Origin: a virus | Direction: 5' to 3' (one strand) | Length of the DNA: 42,283 nucleotides | Virus record (IMG/VR): IMGVR_UViG_3300043543_000392 | Span: 1-42,283 of that record | Shown: positions 7,540 to 14,876 of the stretch, one piece after another | Numbering within the stretch: position 1 is the first letter of the stretch | Layout of the letters: each line of letters begins with the position of its first letter | The notes under the pieces: generated by a model | Database searches by the model: none | What the model saw: the letters and a program-made list of their open reading frames with translations, nothing else | What the model was told of the DNA's origin: nothing | Position numbers and translations under genes: made by a program

Positions 7540-8843
7540 AATTCACGAAGGAGTCCCCTGCGTATCAGCGTCTCCTGGAATTGGGGAGACTGGGGTTATC
7601 AAACGAAGAAATTCACGCAGTCCTTCTCACAGAGTTTCCCGACCTCAAGGTAAGCGTTAAGACAGTCGCCAACCGCCTTCAAGAGGCGGGCATCAAGACG
7701 AGATCAGCTCTCGTCATCATTAAACCGGTCGAGCGCGAGGAAAGGCTTAGGCTCGATAAGGAAATCCAGCGTCTCAAGGATGAGAACGCACAGCTCCGTA
7801 AACAGGTAACCGAAGCGCTACGTGAGGCTAACTTCCGCGATGCCTTCCTCCAAGCCGTTCGCAGTGCTCTAGAGGCCTTGCCGCCTCTCCCGACTGACCC
7901 CGTGCCTTTGCCGAAGACGAAGGGGAAGCGGCAGGACGCGGTTCTGGCGATTTGTTGCCTTCACTTTGGAGAATACGTCAGTCCGGCGGAGATGGGCGGA
8001 TTTGGCGGATACGATATCGATCTAGCTTGTGCCCGTTGGCAGCTGTGTGTGGAGTCAGCCATCGACCTTCTCTGTCGTCACCATCAGGCGGAAGGAATAG
8101 AGACCCTATATGTCGTGGACCTAGGAGATAATATCTCCGGCATGATTCACGACGAATTAGCTGAGACTAACTCTCTTCCGATAGGAAGACAAGTTGTTTT
8201 GGCAGCCCACCTTCTTAGTCTAGGCATCAGAGATCTAGCCAGTGCCGTTCCCAAGGTAAAGTTCATAGGAGTTCCCGGAAATCACCCCCGTCTTTACCGT
8301 AAGCCTCGGTTTAAGAACAAGGCGGCTGATAACTTCGATACCCTGGTCTATGAACAGATTGCGCTTGAGTGTTCCCGTCTAAGGAACGTAGAGGTTCACG
8401 TATCACCATCGTTCTTCCACATTCAAAATATTCGCGGGTTTAACTTTTGGTTTGCTCACGGAGATAACATCCGAGGCTGGGCCGGGATACCTTACTACGG
8501 ATTCGATCGTGCCGAGGCTAGATACGGAGAGTTTCTATCTCGGTCTCAACTATCTATTGACTACTGGGTTTGGGGAAACTTCCACACTGCCGCAGCTACC
8601 CAGAAGCCTCGCGGTGCAAGAATTATGACAGGGTCCTTTAAGGGGCCGGACGAGTTTGCTCTAGGAGCTATACACACCGGTAGCGATCCTATTCAGGTAC
8701 TGTTCGGTGTGCATGAAGATAGAGGCAGGACGTTCCACTACGATATCAATCTTGCGAGAGCAGATCCGAGAGTCCATAATAGATATCTGTTCCCGACCGA
8801 TTCTTCGCTTCTTTCCCTCGCTAAAGAGGCCGGATTGCTATAA
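7536..8843 (+). CDS. Calcineurin-like metallophosphoesterase with N-terminal HTH and coiled coil
   Basis: A 435-aa two-part protein. Residues 1-60 look like a helix-turn-helix (LSNEEIHAVL, VSVKTVANRLQEAGI), followed by a coiled coil at about 65-115 (RLRLDKEIQRLKDENAQLRK). The C-terminal 300 residues form a metallophosphoesterase: CCLHFGEY, DLGDNISG, GVPGNHPR, FAHGDN and GNFHTA match the five metal-binding blocks. The first Asp of block I (usually DxH) is Cys here, and block V is GNFH where GHxH is usual. Such enzymes cut nucleic acids or phosphate esters. The DNA-binding front end suggests a DNA nuclease or a processing factor; the substrate is unknown. ATG 7536 has AGAGGT about 10 bases upstream. 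Confidence 0.85.
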   Translation: MKFTKESPAYQRLLELGRLGLSNEEIHAVLLTEFPDLKVSVKTVANRLQEAGIKTRSALVIIKPVEREERLRLDKEIQRLKDENAQLRKQVTEALREANFRDAFLQAVRSALEALPPLPTDPVPLPKTKGKRQDAVLAICCLHFGEYVSPAEMGGFGGYDIDLACARWQLCVESAIDLLCRHHQAEGIETLYVVDLGDNISGMIHDELAETNSLPIGRQVVLAAHLLSLGIRDLASAVPKVKFIGVPGNHPRLYRKPRFKNKAADNFDTLVYEQIALECSRLRNVEVHVSPSFFHIQNIRGFNFWFAHGDNIRGWAGIPYYGFDRAEARYGEFLSRSQLSIDYWVWGNFHTAAATQKPRGARIMTGSFKGPDEFALGAIHTGSDPIQVLFGVHEDRGRTFHYDINLARADPRVHNRYLFPTDSSLLSLAKEAGLL

Positions 8844-8851
8844 TAGCTTAT
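8836..8851 (+). promoter_or_regulatory. Extended -10 promoter giving a leaderless GTG gene
   Basis: TGCTATAAT (8836-8844) is a perfect extended -10 element (TG, one base, TATAAT). The GTG start codon of the next gene begins 8 bases after it, exactly where transcription would start, and no ribosome binding site is present. No convincing -35 is seen, as is usual for extended -10 promoters. Confidence 0.6.
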
Positions 8852-9310
8852 GTGGCTAGACCGATAACCCCGACGAAGATTTATAGAGCGGCGGTTGGCG
8901 CTCTTAGGCTATCCGGGCAGGTGGCGTTTCAGAAAAGTCAACAACGTGTCCCTGTTAGGACAGGAAGACTTAAGGCTTCTGGGCGCTACCGGACTGTACC
9001 GGGGGGCTTTACGATTTCCTATCGCACTCCCTACGCAGCCAGAATAGAGTTTGGTATCCGTCCCGGCCGAACGATTAACGTTCGGAGACACCGCTATCGC
9101 GTTCCGCCCGGAACAGTCGTGACCTCGGGCGGGAAGAAGAGAACGATTAAAGCTGGGTATCGCTATCGCGGTCCATATTCCTATGTGACTAAAGGACAGG
9201 CGGGAAGGTACTACCTTACTTCCTCCTTGCTGGAGGAGCTGTCGCAGTTCAGCGAACGATTCTTGAGGAATTTGGCCGACTTGGGCCTTCGACCTAAGAG
9301 GGGTAGGTAG
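8852..9310 (+). CDS. HK97 gp10-like head-tail joining protein
   Basis: A 152-aa protein with the gp10 family pattern: RVPVRTGRLKASGRYR (about 29-44), PYAARIEFG (near 68-76) and a C-terminal segment YYLTSSLLEEL. gp10-like proteins sit at the neck between head and tail. The family normally lies after the connector gene downstream of the capsid; here it is 12 kb before the capsid. It is strongly basic. The start is GTG 8852, the only reasonable start, sitting 7 bases behind a perfect TATAAT and without a ribosome binding site. Confidence 0.8.
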   Translation: MARPITPTKIYRAAVGALRLSGQVAFQKSQQRVPVRTGRLKASGRYRTVPGGFTISYRTPYAARIEFGIRPGRTINVRRHRYRVPPGTVVTSGGKKRTIKAGYRYRGPYSYVTKGQAGRYYLTSSLLEELSQFSERFLRNLADLGLRPKRGR

Positions 9311-9321
9311 GCCACAAGTCC

Positions 9322-9350
9322 TTGAAATAATGATAAATCTGTTCTAAAAT
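9322..9350 (+). promoter_or_regulatory. Strong sigma-70-type promoter
   Basis: TTGAAA (9322-9327), a 17-base spacer and TAAAAT (9345-9350). Each box matches 5 of 6 consensus bases, and the region is AT-rich in a mixed-composition genome. It lies in the 75-base gap before the 203-aa gene, whose AGAGGG ribosome binding site follows about 25 bases later. It is probably an internal promoter of the head gene block. Confidence 0.68.
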
Positions 9351-9385
9351 CTTGGCGGATAAATCTATTTTTAGAGGGCCGATCT

Positions 9386-9997
9386 ATGGCTAACGAAGGA
9401 TACCAGATGGCCCGTAAGGTGCGGGCGAAAAAATACCCCACCGTTCGCATTTCTCCTCGTCCGATGGACGGACGCCTAGCTAAGGCGCTCCGCGGTGACT
9501 TTGTTCACGTTGTTTCGGCCGAAAACGGTGGGGTGTACTTGGAGTTGTGGAGGAACGGAGAGAACAATTTGTACTACCTAAGCACTGGTGCGTCCCTAGC
9601 CCCCGCTCCTCTACCTCTCCAGAAAGGACCTCGTCTGGATCGAGCCCTCGACAGGTTCTTTGGTCTTCTTCTGTCACAAAAAGGCTCTCTTCGGAAAAGG
9701 CTTAAGAAGAGTAAAGAGGCTCCCTGTACGCCGTGTGCATACAGCGCTTTGGTGAAGGCTGTGCACGATATCAAGGCTCTCCTGAAGGGAGAGGGCTGGG
9801 AGCGCCTTCCGGAAGGCTGGGATAAAGAAAGCGTGAAGCAATATTGGACCTCCCTTACTCGGCGGAACGTGAAGAAGTGGGGTTTTACTGAATGTGTCGA
9901 GCGGATGAGTGGTCACGTGGATAATCCCGAAGCGTTTTGTGCTTCTGCCCATAAAGAGGCTCTTGGGCGATGGCCAGCGGAGGACCCGAAGGAGTAA
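9386..9997 (+). CDS. Hypothetical protein with C-terminal CV/PEAFC motif
   Basis: A 203-aa protein, basic overall. Residues 1-75 look beta-rich (FVHVVSAENGGVYLELWRNG). The middle has a CTPC pair. The last 40 residues carry FTECVERM then DNPEAFCASAHKEALGRWP, a module with two Cys separated by about 15 residues. A closely similar module opens the next gene. I know this module from phage head-region proteins of unknown function. The start ATG 9386 has AGAGGG 7 bases upstream and a strong promoter before it. Confidence 0.75.
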   Translation: MANEGYQMARKVRAKKYPTVRISPRPMDGRLAKALRGDFVHVVSAENGGVYLELWRNGENNLYYLSTGASLAPAPLPLQKGPRLDRALDRFFGLLLSQKGSLRKRLKKSKEAPCTPCAYSALVKAVHDIKALLKGEGWERLPEGWDKESVKQYWTSLTRRNVKKWGFTECVERMSGHVDNPEAFCASAHKEALGRWPAEDPKE

Positions 9998-10002
9998 CTA
10001 GC

Positions 10003-10719
10003 ATGCCGATGGGTAAGTATTCCAGCTTCGACGCTTGTGTGAAGGCTAATTCGGATAAGCGTGATCCGGAGGCTTATTGCGGGAAGATCTATTGGCAGAC
10101 CGAAGGCAAAAAGAAGCACAAAAAGGAAAATAAATCTAACAGCTTTGAAGTTAGCAATCCGCACGGGACTATGAGCATGTCTAATAGTGATGATGAGGTT
10201 CGCCTTCGCGTTCGCCTAGAAAAGCACGCTGGCCACAAGGTGCGAGTGGGGAATCGATCGTATCCCTCAGATAGAGTGCCTCACCATCACCACAAAAATT
10301 ATTGGCATGCTCTTAGACCGGTTCGTAAGGCGATTCATAGTGTTGTGGCCGAGCTGGGGGACGAGGAAAGCCCGGACGGTACTGTTAAAGACCAGCCCTA
10401 CGCGGTGGCCTTTGGTCCTGATAACTACAAAGACCTGATGAAGAAATGCGACGTCCTTATTGGGCGTCTTATGGGCCTCACCAACAAGGGAGCTACGAAG
10501 AAGCAATTTGGTTTCCCCAGTAACCTAGTCGATCATATTTCCCGTGCTCTGGCAGCGGTCCACGGGAAAGAAGTACTCAATCCCCGCTATGAGCAGGTGT
10601 GTAATCTTTTGCGGCAAGCCCTGGATCTCCTTACTGCTATAGAGAGGGAGGAAGAGTCGGCTCTGGGGGAGGCGATCACCGTTGTTACCGATCAACGGGC
10701 GCTTCTTGCGCAAAGCTGA
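10003..10719 (+). CDS. Hypothetical head-region protein with N-terminal CV/PEAYC motif
   Basis: A 238-aa protein. It begins with YSSFDACVKANSDK and RDPEAYCGKIYW, the same two-Cys module that ends the previous protein. Residues 35-90 are Lys/His-rich, including HHHH near residue 85. The second half is helical (YKDLMKKCDVLIGRLM; YEQVCNLLRQALDLL). The start is placed at ATG 10003 because AAGGAG lies 8 bases upstream; the in-frame ATG 9970 has no such site and would overlap the previous gene by 28 bases. Function unknown; context suggests head assembly. Confidence 0.72.
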   Translation: MPMGKYSSFDACVKANSDKRDPEAYCGKIYWQTEGKKKHKKENKSNSFEVSNPHGTMSMSNSDDEVRLRVRLEKHAGHKVRVGNRSYPSDRVPHHHHKNYWHALRPVRKAIHSVVAELGDEESPDGTVKDQPYAVAFGPDNYKDLMKKCDVLIGRLMGLTNKGATKKQFGFPSNLVDHISRALAAVHGKEVLNPRYEQVCNLLRQALDLLTAIEREEESALGEAITVVTDQRALLAQS

Positions 10720-10737
10720 GAATAACTTTATCCTCTC

Positions 10738-10751
10738 CGTAGTAGACTACG
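10738..10751. repeat. Short perfect inverted repeat, possible operator
   Basis: CGTAGTAGACTACG is two 6-base arms around a 2-base centre, in the 69-base gap between the 238-aa and 90-aa genes. The centre is too short for a stable RNA hairpin, so a protein-binding dyad is more plausible than a terminator. Chance occurrence cannot be excluded. Confidence 0.3.
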
Positions 10752-10788
10752 TAATTTCTGCCCTCAACAAATCGGAGGAGCAACAGGA

Positions 10789-11061
10789 ATGGGAATTTAT
10801 GATCAAGTGCCGGGCTATAACTACGGAGAGGGGAGCGGTCAAGGTCGAATGCAAAATCGACCGAGGTTCAGAATGATTGGTCGCAACACGGTTCGCGCTG
10901 GTATCTACGTTCTATGCAATCGTCCTTTGGACGATCACTTTTTTATTGATGATAAATGGCGGTGTCGTACCTGGGGACGTTGTAGGAAATGTGGCTTCCC
11001 CCTAGATGACCACCAAGGCTGGCAAGGCACGAAATTGACATGTCCTCCCATCACCTTCTGA
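10789..11061 (+). CDS. Small zinc-binding-like protein with internal repeat
   Basis: A 90-aa protein. The N-terminus is Gly/Tyr/Arg-rich. From residue 40 it has two copies of a short motif, CNRPLDDHF and CGFPLDDHQ, with further Cys residues (WRCRTWGRCRKCG and a final TCP). Five Cys and two His suggest a zinc knuckle duplicated in tandem. ATG 10789 has GGAGGAG at good spacing. The end overlaps the next gene by 22 bases. Function unknown; position suggests a head or packaging accessory role. Confidence 0.68.
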   Translation: MGIYDQVPGYNYGEGSGQGRMQNRPRFRMIGRNTVRAGIYVLCNRPLDDHFFIDDKWRCRTWGRCRKCGFPLDDHQGWQGTKLTCPPITF

Positions 11062-11948
11062 AAGAAGCTGGGGATGGCGCGGGCGGACCCGTAGTCGGGG
11101 CGGACGTTTATACGCCCGCCATCGGACCTGGCCGACGCAAGGTCAGCAAAAAGAAAATCTACGTAGATAACATTCAGGACGTCCCGCCTAGGTACAGACC
11201 AAGGCGGGGTCCTCGCGGTGGGATTTATTACGACCCCGCGCAAGATCGCGCAGAGCAAGGCCTAGGGCGGGAGCCTGAAGCATTACCGCGTCTTCTTCCG
11301 AGCAAAGAGGACATACACCGATTTGGACTGGGCGGTAAATATGCGATTTTTAGGGTGAGGGGAGGGAGCACGAAAGTATTCATCCCGGCAGAGGACGTAG
11401 AAGAAGGGAAGCACGATGTTACTAGGATTCTAGCTAAGCTCCCTCCTCGTGCGAGGATTGTATTCCGCATGGTGGTTCCTAACGTTTTGTGGAAGAGCGG
11501 GTTTATCGGACAAGAACACGCTTACATTCAGCATCGTCCGGAGCTGATGATCGTAAGCAATCAGCTCCTAGATCTAGCCGATGAGGCTATAGTACGCATT
11601 GTACTCCACGCTATGGGCCACTTTCTGCTACAAGAAGTCAGAAAGTCTTATCCAAGTATGGCCATCTATGCCAAGCAGATATGGGAAAAGTGGCAGTCGA
11701 TAGAGAAGGCTTTGGACGGAATAGACGTTCGGTATTCCCTTATCGGAACTGAACTTATCCCAGGCGGGCTCGGTGTTCTTCTGAAAGGATATGCTCCTCG
11801 CAGCGATATAGCGTCCCGAACCTTCGACGAGTATTTTGCAGAATCCTGCGTAGAGTACTTCATCGATCCAGATGTGGTGCCAGAGCGTTTGAGATCTGTT
11901 CTTGAATCTCTTGAGCGGAATATTGCCAATGTCAGAAAGAGACAATAA
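11040..11948 (+). CDS. Degenerate zincin-like head morphogenesis protein
   Basis: A 302-aa protein. Residues 1-35 are low-complexity. Around residues 54-65 the motif RRGPRGGIYYDP occurs, a stretch common in phage head morphogenesis proteins. Residues 190-206 read VRIVLHAMGHFLLQEVR, which aligns with the HExxH helix of metalloproteases but has Ala where the catalytic Glu should be. Downstream FDEYFAESCVEYFIDP would supply a third ligand or Glu. A structural zincin-like fold or an enzyme with altered chemistry are both possible. Overlaps both neighbours by about 20 bases. Confidence 0.7.
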   Translation: MSSHHLLKEAGDGAGGPVVGADVYTPAIGPGRRKVSKKKIYVDNIQDVPPRYRPRRGPRGGIYYDPAQDRAEQGLGREPEALPRLLPSKEDIHRFGLGGKYAIFRVRGGSTKVFIPAEDVEEGKHDVTRILAKLPPRARIVFRMVVPNVLWKSGFIGQEHAYIQHRPELMIVSNQLLDLADEAIVRIVLHAMGHFLLQEVRKSYPSMAIYAKQIWEKWQSIEKALDGIDVRYSLIGTELIPGGLGVLLKGYAPRSDIASRTFDEYFAESCVEYFIDPDVVPERLRSVLESLERNIANVRKRQ

Positions 11949-12108
11949 GCGCAAGGTTAAGGTAGTCCGCTCCTGGCTAGCGGGAGACGGAAGGGATATC
12001 GGCCCGTCTACCGGCCAGGGGAAGATCGCTATCGTTGCGATCTATGATCAGGAAACAGGAAATCTAATTACTGAGTCCATTGAAGCATATCATCGCCATG
12101 GCGCATGA
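11929..12108 (+). CDS. Small hypothetical protein
   Basis: A 59-aa protein with a basic N-terminus (SERDNKRKVKVVRSW) and a beta hairpin-like second half (KIAIVAIYDQETGNLI). The start is taken at ATG 11929, which overlaps the previous gene by 20 bases, with GAGCGGA as a moderate ribosome binding site; the ATG at 11902 lies deeper in the previous gene. The end overlaps the protease start by 11 bases. No family recognised. Confidence 0.6.
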   Translation: MSERDNKRKVKVVRSWLAGDGRDIGPSTGQGKIAIVAIYDQETGNLITESIEAYHRHGA

Positions 12109-13234
12109 CCTTCCTTCTGAACTAGCTCACGAGGTTGTCCCCCAATGGTATCAGCCCTCCTACGGGACCCTGCGGGTGCTGGGCAACCGTGGGCTTAACG
12201 ATTCCTACACCGATCGTGAGATTATTATTGGAGGCTATGCCTCCCCGATGGTTATCGACCGAGAAAATCACTTGATTCTTAAAGAGGCCATGAAAAAGGA
12301 CCTGCCCAGGTTCCTGGCCAAGCCCGAGTATGCTAATGCGATGATCCTTCACACCAACGTTCAAGTCGGACAGGTAATTCCTGAATGGACTGATCCGGAG
12401 ACCGGAAAGGTTTATCGGACGGAAGTAGATGAAATTGGACTACATGTAGTTATCAGGCTTCGGACCGATCCCTATCGTCCAAAGATCGTGGACAAGGTCA
12501 TAGACAAGATTCTAGACGGAAGTTTACGTGCTTTTTCGATTTCTGGAGATGCTCCGCCGGAAAGTCGTCAGTATATCTGTGCGGATGGAACGTGCTTTTG
12601 GATCATTCCCGAAATCGAGTTCTATGAGATCACTATCTGCGAAGAGGGTGTTAACCAGGACGCCAAGATGGTAATCCTTTCCAAATCTTCTCCCGCGCAG
12701 GAGGAATGTGAAGCTTGTGAGGAGCTGAAGGATAAAATAGAGACTATTGCTGGTCACATCGGTGAAGAGCCCGTTGTCCAGATGCTGGAAGATACTGTTG
12801 ATGCGCGCATGCGTCTTGCGGCGGCTGGTAAGTCTGAGGAGGAACTAGTATCTGCTATAGAAAAGAGTGATCCAAACACCATACTTTTACCTTTTACAAA
12901 GAGCTTGGCTACTCCCGGCGGTAAGCAGGTAGCCGAGCTTGCCCAAAAGTACGCTAGATATTTGCGGAGAGGGGCTTCTCCAGAAGACGCTTATCATACC
13001 CTTCTTGAAGAAGGGCCTGATTGGTTTGGAACACGTAGTGAGATGTTCCGTAGATGGCTAGTTGTCGTCTATCGAGAAGGCCTGCCTATCCCCGCGGTGT
13101 ACTTGAGAATGGGTGGAGGTAAGGGCTACATTGATCGTACTATGACTGCGTGGGACTTACTGCAAACGTCTTTGTCTCCCATCGAGGCCGTACGTCGCGG
13201 ACCCGCGGCACAGCCTCATGCTAGAAAGAGGTAA
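12098..13234 (+). CDS. XkdF-like prohead protease
   Basis: Likely serine protease that processes scaffold and capsid during head maturation. The protein is 378 aa from ATG 12098. Residues 45-190 show the family pattern: IIIGGYASPMVIDRENHLI, a His in MILHTNVQVGQVI, GLHVVIRL, a Ser in GSLRAFSISGD, and FYEITICEEGVNQDAKMVI. His and Ser are the expected catalytic pair. The C-terminal half, starting with a CEACEEL pair, is helical and could act as a delivery or scaffold segment. TTG 12080 is an alternative start in the same frame. Proteases of this kind normally sit just before the scaffold and capsid; here a block of fibre genes intervenes. Confidence 0.75.
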   Translation: MAHDLPSELAHEVVPQWYQPSYGTLRVLGNRGLNDSYTDREIIIGGYASPMVIDRENHLILKEAMKKDLPRFLAKPEYANAMILHTNVQVGQVIPEWTDPETGKVYRTEVDEIGLHVVIRLRTDPYRPKIVDKVIDKILDGSLRAFSISGDAPPESRQYICADGTCFWIIPEIEFYEITICEEGVNQDAKMVILSKSSPAQEECEACEELKDKIETIAGHIGEEPVVQMLEDTVDARMRLAAAGKSEEELVSAIEKSDPNTILLPFTKSLATPGGKQVAELAQKYARYLRRGASPEDAYHTLLEEGPDWFGTRSEMFRRWLVVVYREGLPIPAVYLRMGGGKGYIDRTMTAWDLLQTSLSPIEAVRRGPAAQPHARKR

Positions 13235-13240
13235 GGAACC

Positions 13241-13459
13241 TTGCCCTCATCAGACTTTTCTTGGTACTCCTCTTTGACGTCGTTTATCCTGGAGCAAATT
13301 AAGAAGGCTAACTCCGATCGCCGGCGTATAGCCAACGCTTTGGTCTACGCCGAGCTAACGGGCCAGCTTCTTGCATTACAAGACGTTCTGGCCTATGTTC
13401 ACTCATTAGTTTACGGAGGTGAGTCGAATGAGCCGGAAGAAGGCCGCCCCCTCAACTAA
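13241..13459 (+). CDS. Small helical protein
   Basis: A 72-aa protein, mostly helical (SLTSFILEQIKKANSDRRRI; ALVYAELTGQLLALQDVLAYV) with an acidic end. The TTG start at 13241 has TAAGGA 3 bases upstream plus AGAGG further up, so the start is only moderately supported. It overlaps the HAD gene by 32 bases. Function unknown. Confidence 0.55.
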   Translation: MPSSDFSWYSSLTSFILEQIKKANSDRRRIANALVYAELTGQLLALQDVLAYVHSLVYGGESNEPEEGRPLN

Positions 13460-14081
13460 TCTAATCTTCTGTGACATTGACGGAATTATCGCGGACTTCT
13501 CCTTGGAGTTTACGAGGATGGCCGCGATTTATTACAAGACCCCAGTCATAAGTACTCCGGATGTTCAGGATTGGTGGTACTCCGACCTGGGTTTGAGCGA
13601 GGAACAATGTCGCAAGATAATGGAAAGGATTAGTAACACCCTCAACTTCTGGAGGAAGGTCCCCCCGCTTCCCGAAGGGCTCTCTGGAATAATGCGTATA
13701 CTCCAGGTCAGCCCAGTTGTATTCTTTACATCTCGGTTTCCAACCATTGGAGACTCGGTCTGGACTCAGACGGTATCTTGGTTTCAGATCCATGGCATAC
13801 AAGAGCCGGTTCTTTTAGTTGCCCAAAACTCTATCTTTCCGCACCCACTGCAGCGTCCTACAAAGTCAGAACTGGTCGAAGTCTGGAGGCCGTGGTTGGT
13901 TATAGAAGACAACCCGTATGAGCTGGAAGCGCTGAGCGCTATCAACAAAAATAACTCGTTTATCCTTTGGGCCTACGATCGGGCGTACAACCGAGACGCT
14001 CCGGCTAACGAGCGAGGATCTATGACTAACCTGCTAGAATTCCTGGGTTTGGGGGATGATCGCCGTGAGGATGTCTCTTGA
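13428..14081 (+). CDS. HAD-superfamily 5'-nucleotidase-like phosphatase
   Basis: A 217-aa HAD hydrolase. Motif I is FCDIDGIIADF (D16 and D18), motif II FFTSRFP (near 100), a Lys in TKSELVE for motif III, and VIEDNPYE for motif IV. The pattern resembles 5'(3')-deoxyribonucleotidases, which dephosphorylate dNMPs. ATG 13428 has GGAGGTG about 8 bases upstream; an in-frame GTG at 13419 overlaps that site and is rejected. In a phage with its own dNTP enzymes, removal of unwanted dNMPs is a reasonable job, but the substrate is inferred. Confidence 0.78.
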   Translation: MSRKKAAPSTNLIFCDIDGIIADFSLEFTRMAAIYYKTPVISTPDVQDWWYSDLGLSEEQCRKIMERISNTLNFWRKVPPLPEGLSGIMRILQVSPVVFFTSRFPTIGDSVWTQTVSWFQIHGIQEPVLLVAQNSIFPHPLQRPTKSELVEVWRPWLVIEDNPYELEALSAINKNNSFILWAYDRAYNRDAPANERGSMTNLLEFLGLGDDRREDVS

Positions 14082-14379
14082 AGAAAGAGAGGCGTATATC
14101 GAAAGGTTTTTGTGGGACAAATGTCTGCCTGTTCTGTCTGCGAAAGGCATAGATTACTCAGCCGGTAAGGCAGCGAACTCTAACTTCGACAGAATAGCGG
14201 AGGCTGTAGGGGTATCCAGATTCTCTGTATGGGCAGTGTTCTTCCAGAAGCACGTAGGTTCTATACTGTCCTACCTAAAGGGAGGAACCTCCGCCGAGCC
14301 TATTGACACAAGAATCGCCGATGCAATAAACTACCTTTTGATTCTTGCCTCGATGATTCACGAAGAAGGGGAAAGTTGA
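14056..14379 (+). CDS. Small helical protein, weak resemblance to nucleotide-modification-associated domain
   Basis: A 107-aa all-helical protein. Features are FDRIAEAVGVSRFSVWAVFF, a KHVGSIL segment and IDTRIADAINYLLILASM. The KH...RI.DaiNYL pattern is reminiscent of the small helical domain family found near nucleotide-metabolism genes in phages (DUF1599/Nmad1 type), but I cannot confirm membership. It overlaps the HAD nucleotidase by 26 bases and the next gene by one base, suggesting joint translation. ATG 14056 is used; ATG 14071 is an option. Confidence 0.6.
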   Translation: MIAVRMSLEEREAYIERFLWDKCLPVLSAKGIDYSAGKAANSNFDRIAEAVGVSRFSVWAVFFQKHVGSILSYLKGGTSAEPIDTRIADAINYLLILASMIHEEGES

Positions 14380-14864
14380 TGTCGCACGATCTCGGGAACT
14401 GGAAGGCTCGATGGGTCTGCCGCAAGTGGAACTGTGAAGACGACTTTGTTGCCGGGAAGGATCCGGACGAAGAAATCGTCGTTGAGGGTAATATTCTGAC
14501 CACGGCCGGGATTAATAAGCTTTGGAACCTTGTGGTCGGTGGGGCTAGCGATTACTTCAACTCCTCCAACTCGTACATCGGGGTGGGCGACTCTACTACT
14601 GCCGAGAACGCCAGCCAAACCGACCTGCAGGCTACGACTAACAAGTTCCGAAAGGTAGTCGATAGCGGCTATCCGCAAATTAGCGGCAACCTTATTCGCT
14701 TCCAAGCCACGTTTGGTTCTAGCGAAGCCAACTTTGCTTGGAACGAAGCTGGTGTGTTCAACGCAGCGACCGGTGGAACGATGCTAAACCGGAAGGTCGT
14801 ATCGCTGGGTACTAAGTCCTCGGGCGCGACCTGGTCGTTGGTTGTGGAAATTACCATCACGTAG
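14379..14864 (+). CDS. Tail fibre-type structural protein
   Basis: A 161-aa protein that opens the fibre block. It contains NILTTAGINKLWNLVVGG, SSNSYIGVGDSTTAEN and WNEAGVFNAATGGTMLNR, a pattern common in short phage proteins next to tail fibres and receptor-binding proteins; the fold is expected to be beta-rich. The N-terminus is Trp/Cys-rich (WVCRKWNC). ATG 14379 shares its A with the previous stop TGA and has GGGGAAAG upstream. Role in host attachment is inferred from similarity and position. Confidence 0.68.
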   Translation: MSHDLGNWKARWVCRKWNCEDDFVAGKDPDEEIVVEGNILTTAGINKLWNLVVGGASDYFNSSNSYIGVGDSTTAENASQTDLQATTNKFRKVVDSGYPQISGNLIRFQATFGSSEANFAWNEAGVFNAATGGTMLNRKVVSLGTKSSGATWSLVVEITIT

Positions 14865-14876
14865 TAGAGTCGGTCC

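Noticed and set aside
10682-10876. 64-codon forward frame across the 10.7 kb gap
   Set aside because: The competing 90-aa frame has an excellent ribosome binding site, ordered Cys motifs and better fit to neighbours.
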